Assembly: GCA_045531905.1 (NCBI GenBank)
Contig: JAZSEY010000013.1
Span: 138,707-202,706 of the forward strand
Direction of reading: 5' to 3'
Source: RGIG6919 sp045531905
Lineage (GTDB): Bacteria > Bacillota > Clostridia > Lachnospirales > Lachnospiraceae
Length of the DNA: 64,000 nt
The position numbers were made by a program, and so were the translations under genes. Below are positions 43,719 to 53,436 of this stretch, piece by piece. The notes under the pieces were generated by a model that did not search any database, was not told where the DNA came from, and saw nothing but the letters and a program-made list of their open reading frames with translations. Every line of letters begins with the position of its first letter. Within the stretch, counting starts at the first letter, position 1.

Positions 43719-44432
43719 GTGGTAAAAGTAAGATTTGATATTGTGGTATTCACATTTATCTGGATTATTCTTGTAGTGCTGGGGAATTATTTTGTTACTC
43801 CAGTTGAGAGAACTATGTTTGAAGAAATGGACAGTGTTTTTGATTATGAAGGTTACCCTGCAAATGAATATGTAGATGTGGTAACTACCTGGGCTGAGAT
43901 TGAGGCGGCAGTAGAAGATTATGACACCTTTGCAATTCAGGTGGAGAAGGATAAGATTCAGCCAACCAATTATTTTGCAACTATGAAATCATCAGGTGTT
44001 GGTTTTAGTAAGTCTAATGCATTTCTTGAGCATGCAAAATCAGTCATCAGCAATGAGCAGCGTGACCGCTTGTATGTTGTTGAACTTGCAGATGGTAATC
44101 GTGTTGTAGTGCAGATGTATAGCAAGGTATTGGATTTATCCAAGGATACCATCACACTTCCAATTGGTGACTACAAAAAACTTAGCAAGTCAATGACTAC
44201 CTTGGAAGAGATTGATAAAAAATATGATTTAACAATTGAAGATGCAACATCTTCTATTATCAATGCTACAGGATATCATTTTTGTTTGGACTCAGAAGTG
44301 AGTGAAAAAATCGATGCCCGTTATACTTTGAATATGATTATTATAGGTGTGGGATTTGCACTTTATACAATTCTTAGTACGATTGCTATGGTTGTTGCAA
44401 GAAAGAAATTGAGCCAGCAGGAACAGGAATAA
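43719..44432 (+). CDS. Two-span membrane protein with extracytoplasmic domain, unknown function
   Basis: 237 residues: membrane segment 1 (residues about 7-27, VVFTFIWIILVVLGNYFV), an acidic outer domain of about 170 residues, and segment 2 (about 203-227, MIIIGVGFALYTILSTIAMVV), then a short polar tail. No enzyme motif or known domain was recognised. GTG start with GAGGAGG about 8 bases ahead. It has its own promoter and a terminator, so it is a single-gene unit. Confidence 0.7.
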   Translation: MVKVRFDIVVFTFIWIILVVLGNYFVTPVERTMFEEMDSVFDYEGYPANEYVDVVTTWAEIEAAVEDYDTFAIQVEKDKIQPTNYFATMKSSGVGFSKSNAFLEHAKSVISNEQRDRLYVVELADGNRVVVQMYSKVLDLSKDTITLPIGDYKKLSKSMTTLEEIDKKYDLTIEDATSSIINATGYHFCLDSEVSEKIDARYTLNMIIIGVGFALYTILSTIAMVVARKKLSQQEQE

Positions 44433-44465
44433 TTTCTGTTTCAAAACAAGTCTCAATCAAATATT

Positions 44466-44507
44466 AAGGAAGAAGAGATCGTTTATAGGTTTCTTCTTCC
44501 TTTTTTT
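44466..44507 (+). terminator. Intrinsic terminator
   Basis: Stem AAGGAAGAAGA (44466-44476) with the complementary segment at 44490-44502, followed by a run of seven T. It ends the membrane-protein gene transcript. Confidence 0.85.
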
Positions 44508-44610
44508 GTGTGGCGACGATATAATATACTTGCAAGGGCTTGTGCAAGCAATCTGAGGCGACTTAAGGAGCATGGTTATGAAATTCCAATGGATAGTAAG
44601 GAGATTTATC

Positions 44611-45138
44611 ATGTATTTAATGTCAGTATATTTTGATGAAAAAACAAATAATCACATTCAGGAATATATTAATGTTGTTGCAAAGCGATGTGGCAATACC
44701 TTTATGGTAGACCATGCTGTACCACCACATATTACGGTTTCCGCGTTTGAGACAAAGAACATCCAACAAGTGATAGTGCAGTTAGAAGCGAATGCAACAT
44801 CGTTGCAGGGTGGTTTGATTGACTGGGTGACAGTGGGACAGTTTTTTCCATCCGTTATTTATATTGCACCGGTGCTTGGAGAGACGCTACACGGACTGGC
44901 TGTCTTTGTGCATGATATCATTCGCATCGTGGATGGGGTAACATTTAGCAAATGCTATCAACCGTTATCCTGGTTTCCACATGCAACCATTGGTAAAACA
45001 TTAACCCAAGAGGAAATGCTACAGGCATTCGAGTCGTTGCAGCATGAATTTGCGCCATTTTCTGGTGAAGTTGTGCGTATAGAATTGGCTAAGAAGAATC
45101 CATATTCCGTGTTATGGTCCTTAGACTTGAAAGGATAG
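44611..45138 (+). CDS. 2H phosphoesterase / 2'-5' RNA ligase-like protein
   Basis: 175 residues with the paired H-x-[TS] motifs of the 2H superfamily: HITVS (about residue 34) and HATIG (about 128). Members hydrolyse 2',3'-cyclic phosphates or join RNA ends. The ATG at 44611 has AAGGAG 7 bases ahead; an upstream in-frame start at 44572 is less likely. The substrate is unknown. Confidence 0.75.
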   Translation: MYLMSVYFDEKTNNHIQEYINVVAKRCGNTFMVDHAVPPHITVSAFETKNIQQVIVQLEANATSLQGGLIDWVTVGQFFPSVIYIAPVLGETLHGLAVFVHDIIRIVDGVTFSKCYQPLSWFPHATIGKTLTQEEMLQAFESLQHEFAPFSGEVVRIELAKKNPYSVLWSLDLKG

Positions 45139-45169
45139 AATGCTTATTTGATGGAAGAGGGAGTTACAC

Positions 45170-48169
45170 ATGCGAGGGAAGAATGAAACGAGTATAGCAA
45201 AACATATAATGTTTGTCGCACCTAAAGTTTTTTTGTGTATCATAATAGTTTGTGTGGTGTTTTTATGCGTGGGAAGCTGGTTGTTGCCAACAGAAAGTGA
45301 TGAGATAACAACAAGATGCAAGGAATTTCAGACAGAGTGGTATCATGTTCTGGAGAATGGTGAAAAAGAATTGATTGAGGTTCCGGGACAAATTCCAGCA
45401 AAATGGGGCGAGTTAGTTACGCTGACCACAACATTGCCAGATAAAATAGAAAGTGGTGATACTTTGTGTTTTAGAACCACCTGGCAGGATGTGAACATTT
45501 TTGTTGATGGGAAACTGCGTGTTCAATATTGTACAGAGAGTTCAAGGCCTTTTGGAAGAAATAGTGCTTTTCGGTATTTGTTTTTAGATTTAGATGAAGC
45601 GGATGCGGGAAAAGAACTTACTTATGAATTCTCCAGTCAGTCTAAGTATGCAGGCACTATGAAGAAAGTATATATTGGAGATAGTTCCAGTATATGGTTT
45701 TATCTAATCGAAGGTTCTGCACCAAGAGCATTGGTGGCATTTACGCTGATGTTACTGAGCCTGTTTTGCATTATTGTGTGTGGTATATTGAATTTAGTAT
45801 ATAAAAGAACGCTGGAATTAAGATATCTGGCATGGGCTATATTTCTCTGTGCATTCTGGATGCTATCAGAAATAGAATTTCGGCAATTAATAGTGGACAA
45901 TGTATCGGTTATAGCAAACAGTACATATTGGAGTTTGATGTTGATTCCTGTTCCTTTGGTCTTATATATGAATGAGATTCAAAAAGGGCGTTATAAGCAA
46001 CTCTACGTTATTACGGTTGTATACTCAACTGCCATATTTGTGGTGGGGACAGCATTGCAGATATTTGATGTAGTGCAGTTTGTGGAGCAACTGCCATTTG
46101 TTCATGCTGGTATGATGCTTACGCTTATCAATATAATTGGTACGATAATTTATGACCTTTTCAAAAAATATATTAAAGAATATGTGGTTGTTGGTATCGG
46201 TGTTTTAGGATTGTTGGTGTCGGCAATTGTAGAAATAGGGTTATACTATGCGAAGATAGATTTGTCTGTTGGTACTGTTCTGGCAATAGGTTTGATGTTT
46301 TTGCTTGTGATGGCAATTATTAAAACCGCAAAGGATTTACTTATGACGGAAAAGAAGAAGCAACAGGCAATTTCGGCAAAGAAAGCAGAAGAACGTTTTT
46401 TGGCTAACATGTCACATGAAATCCGCACACCAATGAATACCATTGTGGGAATGACAGAAATTTTGCTTAGAGGAGATTTGACAGAAGACCAGAAAGAATA
46501 TTTGAATCATATAAAAAGTTCAGGCAATGCATTAGTGTCCATTATCAATGATATTTTGGATATTTCTAAAATCGAAGCAGGTAAAATGGAGCTGGTAGAG
46601 GATGTTTATGCATTTCGCCCAATGCTTGATGATATAGAAAAACTGATTCAAAACCGTATTGGGGATAAACCGATTGCATTGTTGTGTGAAATTGACCAAA
46701 GCGTGCCGGATATGTTGTATGGAGATGGTCTTCGTATCCGACAAATTATTATAAATCTGGCAAATAATGCGGTTAAATTTACAGAAAGCGGTCAAATTAG
46801 GATTGCAATCAAGGCGAAGCAGGCAGAGGATGGGAGAATCAGTGTTTTTGTATCGGTAGCAGATACAGGACAAGGAATGAAGCAGGAAGACATAGAGAAG
46901 TTGTTTGGTGCATTTCAACAGGTAGATGCCTTGAAGAACAAGGGAAAAGAAGGAACCGGACTAGGACTTTCTATTTCTCGTCATTTTGTAGAAATGATGG
47001 GTGGACAGATAGATGTGAAAAGTGAATATGGAAAAGGTAGCGAGTTCTTCTTTACGATATATCAGAAGACAGTATCGGAGGATATGGTTTGTAAGCTAGA
47101 AGCAGAAGAAAATATTATGAACTTTATTGCACCAAATGCTAAGATTCTCTTGGTAGATGATAATGAAATGAACCGTAAAGTGGCAGTGGGATTATTAGAA
47201 CCGTTACAGATGCAAATAGATACGGCAATCAATGGAAAAAATGCGCTTTCTATGATTCAGAAGAAAGAATACGATTTGGTATTTATGGATCATATGATGC
47301 CGGTTATGGATGGTGTAGAAGCAACAAGAAGTCTTCGTGCGATGGAGGGAGAGTATTATCAAAAACTTCCGGTTATCGCATTGACCGCAAATGCAATGAA
47401 AGAGGCTCAGCAATTGTTTTTAGAGGCAGGGATGAATGGTTTTGTGTCAAAGCCAATCCAAATGAAACAAATATGCCGGGTGATACGGGAATGGCTTCCA
47501 CAGGATTTAATTGAAACATCAAGGGATGATAATAGCATGATTGGTGAAAATCAGGTTCGAGAAGAAGCATTGAGAGAGGCACCTTTGCAAATCGAAGGAA
47601 TCGATGTTTTAGAAGGTATTAAAAATACAGGAAGTAAAGAGAATCTTTATATCCTATTAGGAGATTATTGTAATGTAATTGATACCAAAGTTCAGATTAT
47701 CCAACAACACCTGGAATCTGGAAGAATCAAAGACTTTACCATTGAAGTGCATGCTTTAAAGAGTACATCAAGACTAGTGGGTGCCATGCAGTTATCAGAA
47801 CAGTTCGAGTTTTTGGAAGAACTGGGAAATGCGAATGATACCGAAAGAATTATGAAGGAAACCCCAAAAGTATTGGAGCATTATAGTAACTATAAAAAAT
47901 GGTTGGCATCATTTGCTAGCATGAAAGAACGCGAAAAGAAAGAAGTTCCCAAGGAGGAACTGATTATGTATCTACAAGGAATAAAAGAATCAATACAAGC
48001 CTTTGATTTTGACACAGCGGATGCAGCCATGGAAAAACTAGAAGCATGCAGACTTCCGGAAAATTGCATTTCCATGATGAACGCATTAAGACCATTGTTC
48101 GCAGATGTAGCAATGGAGGAAATCGTAGAAACAACGGAAAAAATGATAGCGTTAATACAAGATAATTGA
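45170..48169 (+). CDS. Hybrid sensor histidine kinase with receiver and HPt domains
   Basis: 999 residues. After an N-terminal membrane segment comes an extracytoplasmic beta-rich domain (about 55-175), then about seven membrane segments (about 180-385; 7TMR-DISM-like layout), a kinase core (His at about 416 in NMSHEIRTPMNT; NLANNAVKFT; GTGLGLSISRHFVEMMGG), a receiver (Asp at about 707 in VFMDHMMPVMDG) and an HPt domain (His at about 861 in VHALKSTSRLVGA). A full phosphorelay is thus in one chain; the last 90 residues are helical and unassigned. The convergent AraC gene and GH5 gene suggest a carbohydrate-linked signal. Confidence 0.9.
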   Translation: MRGKNETSIAKHIMFVAPKVFLCIIIVCVVFLCVGSWLLPTESDEITTRCKEFQTEWYHVLENGEKELIEVPGQIPAKWGELVTLTTTLPDKIESGDTLCFRTTWQDVNIFVDGKLRVQYCTESSRPFGRNSAFRYLFLDLDEADAGKELTYEFSSQSKYAGTMKKVYIGDSSSIWFYLIEGSAPRALVAFTLMLLSLFCIIVCGILNLVYKRTLELRYLAWAIFLCAFWMLSEIEFRQLIVDNVSVIANSTYWSLMLIPVPLVLYMNEIQKGRYKQLYVITVVYSTAIFVVGTALQIFDVVQFVEQLPFVHAGMMLTLINIIGTIIYDLFKKYIKEYVVVGIGVLGLLVSAIVEIGLYYAKIDLSVGTVLAIGLMFLLVMAIIKTAKDLLMTEKKKQQAISAKKAEERFLANMSHEIRTPMNTIVGMTEILLRGDLTEDQKEYLNHIKSSGNALVSIINDILDISKIEAGKMELVEDVYAFRPMLDDIEKLIQNRIGDKPIALLCEIDQSVPDMLYGDGLRIRQIIINLANNAVKFTESGQIRIAIKAKQAEDGRISVFVSVADTGQGMKQEDIEKLFGAFQQVDALKNKGKEGTGLGLSISRHFVEMMGGQIDVKSEYGKGSEFFFTIYQKTVSEDMVCKLEAEENIMNFIAPNAKILLVDDNEMNRKVAVGLLEPLQMQIDTAINGKNALSMIQKKEYDLVFMDHMMPVMDGVEATRSLRAMEGEYYQKLPVIALTANAMKEAQQLFLEAGMNGFVSKPIQMKQICRVIREWLPQDLIETSRDDNSMIGENQVREEALREAPLQIEGIDVLEGIKNTGSKENLYILLGDYCNVIDTKVQIIQQHLESGRIKDFTIEVHALKSTSRLVGAMQLSEQFEFLEELGNANDTERIMKETPKVLEHYSNYKKWLASFASMKEREKKEVPKEELIMYLQGIKESIQAFDFDTADAAMEKLEACRLPENCISMMNALRPLFADVAMEEIVETTEKMIALIQDN

Positions 48170-48913
48170 TTATTGATTCATAATTCTAAAATTTTGAGAA
48201 CGGTATGACGAAGGCGTCATGCCGTTTTTCTTGTGGAATACTTCCGTAAAATAACTTTGACTAGGAAATGCCAACGTAAATGCAATCTGTGACAGTGGAT
48301 AGTCAGAGTGTATAAGCATGTTTTTTGCGGTTTCCAGTTTCTTTTCTAAGATATATTCGCTCACAGAAATGCCAACTTCCTTTTTGAACAATCGTGACAA
48401 ATAGGAAGGATTGAGACCCACGTGCTCAGCAAGTGTAGCAATGGTGATTCGTGTGTGCAGATGGTCATAGATATAATCCAGACAGTTTGCAATTGGCAGA
48501 GAGGTAATGCGGGTCTTTTGTATTTTTTTCATGCGCTTAGCGTAATCCAGACACATACTTGCGTGTAAGTCAGACACCTCCAAAGGTGTGGAACAAAGGT
48601 CTGCTTTTTGAATATAAAAGTCACTTAAGTTATATGCTTGGGACACTTCCATTCCACCCTCAATACAGTATCTGGCAACAAGCGCGGCAGTAACGACAAA
48701 GTGAAATTTGATATTCTGAAGGGGGTTTTTGGATAAAGTACCGAATCCAACTTTTTCTAAAAAAGTTTTTTCCATGTGTTGGGTTACAGCCTCAACCTTG
48801 CCCATGCGGATGCTGGAATAAAATGCTAATTCTGTATCATAGGTTGCCCGAATGTAAATATCTTCTCTTTGTAAATATTCTTTGTATACTAATTCTTTTT
48901 CATACGATGGCAT
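48170..48913 (-). CDS. AraC-family transcriptional regulator
   Basis: 247 residues: an N-terminal domain of about 145 residues without a cupin signature, and a C-terminal double helix-turn-helix (ITIATLAEHVGLNPSYLSRLFK, then SQIAFTLAFPSQSYFTEVFHK and NGMTPSSYR). Its stop abuts the hybrid kinase stop directly. It diverges from the GH5 gene and is likely to control it. A rightward terminator is embedded in its 3' end. Confidence 0.88.
   Translation of the reverse strand: MPSYEKELVYKEYLQREDIYIRATYDTELAFYSSIRMGKVEAVTQHMEKTFLEKVGFGTLSKNPLQNIKFHFVVTAALVARYCIEGGMEVSQAYNLSDFYIQKADLCSTPLEVSDLHASMCLDYAKRMKKIQKTRITSLPIANCLDYIYDHLHTRITIATLAEHVGLNPSYLSRLFKKEVGISVSEYILEKKLETAKNMLIHSDYPLSQIAFTLAFPSQSYFTEVFHKKNGMTPSSYRSQNFRIMNQ
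48199..48229 (+). terminator. Terminator of the hybrid kinase, embedded in the AraC coding sequence
   Basis: 12-bp stem (48199-48210 with 48215-48226, one G-T pair), 4-base loop, then TTTTT. On the opposite strand the hairpin encodes the conserved NGMTPSSYR end of the AraC domain, so one sequence serves both functions. Confidence 0.75.
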
Positions 48914-48934
48914 ATCCTCATCACCTCCAAAACA

Positions 48935-48943
48935 ATTATATCA
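48935..48943 (-). promoter_or_regulatory. Extended -10 promoter of the AraC gene
   Basis: Minus-strand TGATATAAT with perfect TATAAT at 48940-48935; the -35 region (TTTCTT) is weak. The start codon follows 22 bases later. Confidence 0.55.
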
Positions 48944-49031
48944 TGAAAACATAAAAAAAGAAATGAAAACGATATTGATAATATGGTATAGATGTTAGAA
49001 TATAGACATGGATGAAAAGGAGGTATACAGT

Positions 49032-50054
49032 ATGCATTTGAATCGTGGTATTAACTTAGGAGGATTCCTTTCTCAGTGTGAGCATAAGGAGTTACATTAT
49101 CAGACATTTATAGATGAAAATGATATTAAGCAAATTGCAGAATGGGGATTTGACCATGTACGTGTACCTGTAGATTATGAGGTCGTCGAAGCAGAGGATG
49201 GTCAGATGAAAGAGGCTGGTTATGGTTATATTGACAATGTCGTAAAATGGAGTAAAGCCCATGGATTGAATATGATTCTGGACTTACACAAGGCATATGG
49301 TTATGACTTCAATGACGCCGGTGATGCTGAGAAAAACAACTTATTTAGCAATGAAGCTTTGCAGCAGAGATTTGTCAATCTGTGGAAAAATTTTGCGAAC
49401 CGTTACGGCAAGGAAACACATATGGCATTTGAACTTTTGAATGAAGTTGTGGAAGAGGATAATGTAGCCGCTTGGAACCAACTGATTGAAAAAGCAGTGT
49501 CTGCCATTCGGGAAATAACAAAGGATACTTATATCATTTATGGTGGCATCCGTTGGAATAGTGCATCTACACTTCAATACTTGGAGAAACCAAAGTTTGA
49601 TAACATCATCTTCACATTTCATTTTTATGAGCCATTGTTATTTACGCACCAGAAGGCTCATTGGGTAGCCGCTATGGACCCAAATCAGTCTATTTCTTAT
49701 CCTGTTACCATGGAGTATTATAAGGCTGAATCAGAGAAACTTGGTGCACAGGGATTGTCTGTGACTGATGCAAAGGCAAAGACCATGGGACCGGAATTTA
49801 TCACGGAACGAATTGAAGAAGCTATCGAAGCTGCAAAAAATGCAGGCGTAGGTCTTTATTGTGGAGAGTTTGGCGTGATTGATCAGGCACCAATTGAAGA
49901 TACATTACGTTGGTTTGAGGATGTGGATGGTGTATTCAGAGCGCACAATATTGGTTGTGCTGTGTGGAGTTACAAAAAGATGGATTTTGGTTTTATTGAT
50001 GCACATTATGATGATATCAGGAAACAGCTTTTGGAATTATGGACTGGAAAATAA
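49032..50054 (+). CDS. GH5-family glycoside hydrolase
   Basis: A 340-residue (beta/alpha)8 glycosidase. N-terminal LNRGINLGGFLSQ, WGFDHVRVPVDY, MILDLHKAYGYD, acid/base Glu in FELLNEVVEED (about residue 140) and nucleophile Glu in YCGEFGVID (about residue 282) are canonical GH5. No signal peptide is present, so it acts inside the cell on imported oligosaccharides (beta-glucan or similar). GGAGG is 8 bases before the ATG at 49032. It sits between an AraC gene and a MATE gene. Confidence 0.9.
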   Translation: MHLNRGINLGGFLSQCEHKELHYQTFIDENDIKQIAEWGFDHVRVPVDYEVVEAEDGQMKEAGYGYIDNVVKWSKAHGLNMILDLHKAYGYDFNDAGDAEKNNLFSNEALQQRFVNLWKNFANRYGKETHMAFELLNEVVEEDNVAAWNQLIEKAVSAIREITKDTYIIYGGIRWNSASTLQYLEKPKFDNIIFTFHFYEPLLFTHQKAHWVAAMDPNQSISYPVTMEYYKAESEKLGAQGLSVTDAKAKTMGPEFITERIEEAIEAAKNAGVGLYCGEFGVIDQAPIEDTLRWFEDVDGVFRAHNIGCAVWSYKKMDFGFIDAHYDDIRKQLLELWTGK

Positions 50055-50082
50055 TAAATTCTTGTGAAACGAGGTGAATGCT

Positions 50083-51432
50083 ATGGCATCTATGGTTCAG
50101 GATATGACTGAAGGAAAAGAAATGCCTCTATTATTAAAATTTACATTTCCATTATTGGTGGGGAATCTGTTTCAACAGTGCTATAGCATTGTTGATAGCG
50201 CCATTGTAGGTCACGTGGAAGGCGCAAATGCTTTGGGTGCCATTGGTTGTACCAATTGGATTACCTATATCTTTTTTGCTTGCTGTAATGGCCTTGGAAT
50301 TGGTGCAGGCATTTTAGTGGCACAGTTTTTCGGTGCAGAGGAACGGGAGAATATTAAACAAACAATTGCAAATTCCTTTTATATTGTGTTAGCACTTGGC
50401 CTTTTATTAAGCGTATTGGGGGTTTTAATAACAAGACCAGTGCTAACCCTGCTCGGAACCCCAGATGGTCAGATAGAGCAGGCAATAGATTACATGCGAA
50501 TTATTTGTGGCGGAACCTTTACGATAGCTTTGTATAATTATGTTGCTCATGTCATGCGTGCTTTGGGCGATTCCAAAACTCCGTTATTGTTTTTGTTGAT
50601 TGCCAGCTTTTTGAATATCGCTCTGGATGTAGTATTTGTTGTGGAGCTTCATATGGGTGTTAAGGGAGCTGCCTATGCGACTGTGCTTTCCCAATTAATC
50701 GCGGCAGTATTTAGCCTGGTTTATGCTGTTTGGAAGAATCCTTATTTCCGCATGGAAAAGCAGGACATGAAATTCAATGGCGAATTGTCCTTGATGTGTT
50801 TGCAGATTGGAATGCCATTAGCGGCACAGAGTATGATGATTTCGCTTTCGTGCGTTATTTTGCAGAGTATGGTTAATCGGTTTGATGAGGCGGTGGTAAG
50901 TGCATTTACCGTAACCAGTAAGGTAGAGCTGCTACTTGATCAGCCGTTTATCGCACTGAGTTCTGCACTCTCTACATTTACAGGTCAGAATATGGGTGCA
51001 AGAAGAGAAGACCGTGTGAAGCGTGCATTTAAGTGGAGTATTGTAATTACTACTATTTATTGCTTGATTGTACTCTTTGCTATTTTCCTGTTTGACGAGC
51101 AGATTGCCAGATTGTTTGTACAAGAGGCTTATGTGGTGGAGATTAGTGCAATGGCACTTCGCATTATGGGAATTATGTATTGGCCATTGGGTATGATATT
51201 CATTATCAGAGGATTGTTAAATGGCGCAGGAGATGCAGGCTATGCAGTTATGAATGGAATTGTGGAAGTCGTGGGACGAATTGGTTTTTCTGTGCTATTT
51301 GTATTCCTGTTACCGGTAGGTATGTGGTCTGTATGGATTGCAACGGGACTGACCTGGTGTCTGACGGCGTTGACCGCTTATCTTCGATATCGCAAGGGAA
51401 TATGGAAGACAACGGCAAAAGTAACATCTTGA
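50083..51432 (+). CDS. MATE-family efflux transporter
   Basis: A 449-residue integral membrane protein with about 12 hydrophobic segments in two MATE repeats (PLLLKFTFPLLVGNLFQQCYS at the N-terminus; GMPLAAQSMMISLSCVILQ begins repeat 2). It would export cationic compounds with sodium or protons. The ATG at 50083 has GAGG 8 bases ahead. It follows the GH5 gene by 28 bases and may be co-transcribed. Confidence 0.9.
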   Translation: MASMVQDMTEGKEMPLLLKFTFPLLVGNLFQQCYSIVDSAIVGHVEGANALGAIGCTNWITYIFFACCNGLGIGAGILVAQFFGAEERENIKQTIANSFYIVLALGLLLSVLGVLITRPVLTLLGTPDGQIEQAIDYMRIICGGTFTIALYNYVAHVMRALGDSKTPLLFLLIASFLNIALDVVFVVELHMGVKGAAYATVLSQLIAAVFSLVYAVWKNPYFRMEKQDMKFNGELSLMCLQIGMPLAAQSMMISLSCVILQSMVNRFDEAVVSAFTVTSKVELLLDQPFIALSSALSTFTGQNMGARREDRVKRAFKWSIVITTIYCLIVLFAIFLFDEQIARLFVQEAYVVEISAMALRIMGIMYWPLGMIFIIRGLLNGAGDAGYAVMNGIVEVVGRIGFSVLFVFLLPVGMWSVWIATGLTWCLTALTAYLRYRKGIWKTTAKVTS

Positions 51433-51492
51433 AAAATCCTCTCTAAAGTGATACTCTAACATAGTTAGAGATAATAGGAAGAGGTGTGGCAG

Positions 51493-52977
51493 ATGGACAA
51501 AATCGGATTTGACAATGACCTGTATATGAAGAAGCAAAAAGAGCATATCCTAGAGCGTATCGAGCAGGCAAATGGCAAACTCTATTTAGAGTTTGGCGGC
51601 AAGTTGTTTGATGACTATCATGCTGCCCGTGTACTTCCGGGATTTGATGTGAATGCCAAGATTAAATTGCTTCATGAATTAAAGGAACAGGCGGAAATCA
51701 TTTTCGTAATCTCAGCAAATGATATTGAGAAAACGAAGATGCGTGCAGACCTTGGTATTACGTATGATATGGACGTGCTTCGTCTGATTGATAATATTAC
51801 CCGTCTAGGTATAGAAGTGAATAGCGTGGTGATTACCCGTTATGCAGGACAGTTGGCGGCAGATGCATTTATGGCTAAATTGACTATGCGCGGTGTCAAG
51901 AATTATGCCCATAAGACAATCAAGGGCTATCCAACGGAGATTGATTATATTTGTAGTGAAGAGGGCTTTGGCTCTAACCCATATATCGAGACTACTAAGC
52001 CATTGGTGGTGGTTACTGCACCGGGACCAGGTAGTGGAAAATTGGCAACCTGTTTATCCCAGGTATATCACGAAACACTTCGTGGCATTCCGGCCGGTTA
52101 TGCAAAGTTTGAGACATTCCCAATCTGGAACATTCCGTTAAAACATCCTGTGAATCTGGCTTACGAGGCAGCTACCGCAGATTTGAAAGATGTGAACATG
52201 ATTGACCCATTCCATTTGGAAGCTTATGGCGAGACCACGGTAAATTATAACCGTGATGTGGAAGCATTTCCAATTGTACAGAGTACACTTGCCCGTATTA
52301 GTAATGGAGCATTTGACTATAAGAGTCCAACAGACATGGGTGTCAATATGGCAGGCTACGCAATTTTTGATGATGAGGCCGTAAAGGAAGCTAGTTGCCA
52401 GGAGATTATCCGCCGGTTTTTTGCAACCAAATGTGCTTTCCGTCAGGGTAAGGGCGAGCAGGAGGCAGTGGATAAGATTAAGTTAATCATGCGTCATTTG
52501 AATATCACGCCTGATATTAGAAATGTTGTAAAAGCAGCCTTAGATAAATCCGAAGCGTCTCAGATGCCGGCAGCGGCTATCGAGCTTCCTGATGGCAGAA
52601 TTGTGACGGGTAAGGGTAGTGAGCTTATGAGTGCAAGCTCTTCCGTTGTGTTAAATGCCATCAAGACATTGACGAATATAGATGATGATTTGATGCTGCT
52701 TAGTCCAATTATTTTGGAGCCGATTTCAGAATTGAAGACAAAGATTTTAAATAGTCATAGTACCTTGTTAAGTTTGGATGATGTGTTGACTGCACTTTCT
52801 ATTTCCGGTGCAACGAATACATTAACCGCTCGTGCGATGCGTGCGTTATCACAGCTTCGTGATTGCGAGTTCCATTCCACACAGATGCTACAGGCAGGTG
52901 ATGAGGATATGCTTCGTCAGTTGGGACTGCGTGTGACCTGTGAGCCGGTGTATCCAAGTAAGGAATTGTACTTTTAA
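51493..52977 (+). CDS. DUF1846 family protein
   Basis: A 494-residue conserved protein of the DUF1846 family. Recognisable blocks are FGGKLFDDYHAARVLPGF near residue 35, TAPGPGSGKLATCLSQVYHE, FPIWNIPLKHPVNLAYEAA and LPDGRIVTGKGSELMSASS. Structures exist but the reaction is unknown to me; the GPGSGK segment suggests nucleotide binding. GAGG lies 8 bases before the ATG at 51493. A hairpin follows the stop. Confidence 0.85.
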   Translation: MDKIGFDNDLYMKKQKEHILERIEQANGKLYLEFGGKLFDDYHAARVLPGFDVNAKIKLLHELKEQAEIIFVISANDIEKTKMRADLGITYDMDVLRLIDNITRLGIEVNSVVITRYAGQLAADAFMAKLTMRGVKNYAHKTIKGYPTEIDYICSEEGFGSNPYIETTKPLVVVTAPGPGSGKLATCLSQVYHETLRGIPAGYAKFETFPIWNIPLKHPVNLAYEAATADLKDVNMIDPFHLEAYGETTVNYNRDVEAFPIVQSTLARISNGAFDYKSPTDMGVNMAGYAIFDDEAVKEASCQEIIRRFFATKCAFRQGKGEQEAVDKIKLIMRHLNITPDIRNVVKAALDKSEASQMPAAAIELPDGRIVTGKGSELMSASSSVVLNAIKTLTNIDDDLMLLSPIILEPISELKTKILNSHSTLLSLDDVLTALSISGATNTLTARAMRALSQLRDCEFHSTQMLQAGDEDMLRQLGLRVTCEPVYPSKELYF

Positions 52978-52989
52978 GAATATGTGAAC

Positions 52990-53021
52990 AAAAGCGTTAG
53001 CGTGTATGCGTTAACGCTTTT
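52990..53021. terminator. Terminator-like hairpin
   Basis: 10-bp inverted repeat AAAAGCGTTA (52990-52999) with TAACGCTTTT (53012-53021). The T-run is short (four), so termination may be partial and the VOC gene 34 bases on may be read through. Confidence 0.6.
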
Positions 53022-53054
53022 ATGGCATTTTATAATGTATACGGAGAAAAGAAA

Positions 53055-53417
53055 ATGAAACTTAGGAATATTCTGATTGTTGTAAAAGATATTGAAAAGT
53101 CAAAACAGTTTTATCATGACCTGTTTGGTTTACGTATGGTGCTGGATAATGCTGGGAATATGATTTTGACTGAGGGCCTTGTGCTCCAGGATGAGAAGAT
53201 TTGGAAAGAATTTCTGGGGAAAGATACTATACCGGAAAACAATGCTTGCGAATTGTATTTTGAAGAGAAGGAAATAGAGGCATTTGTAGAAAAACTGGAA
53301 AGATTATATCCATCTATTCAATATGTGAATAAACTTATGGAACATAGCTGGGGACAGAAGGTAGTTCGTTTTTATGATTTGGATGGTAATCTGATTGAAG
53401 TGGGAACACCGATGTAG
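53055..53417 (+). CDS. VOC-superfamily (glyoxalase/bleomycin resistance) protein
   Basis: 120 residues with the VOC fold: LRNILIVVKDIEKSKQFYHDLFG at the start and KVVRFYDLDGNLIEVG at the end (metal Glu in LIEVG). A start at 53055 with GGAG upstream removes 11 residues that overlap the hairpin. Members bind a metal and act in detoxification or antibiotic binding; which one applies is open. Confidence 0.85.
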   Translation: MKLRNILIVVKDIEKSKQFYHDLFGLRMVLDNAGNMILTEGLVLQDEKIWKEFLGKDTIPENNACELYFEEKEIEAFVEKLERLYPSIQYVNKLMEHSWGQKVVRFYDLDGNLIEVGTPM

Positions 53418-53436
53418 CAATGGGAGGAATTTGTAA

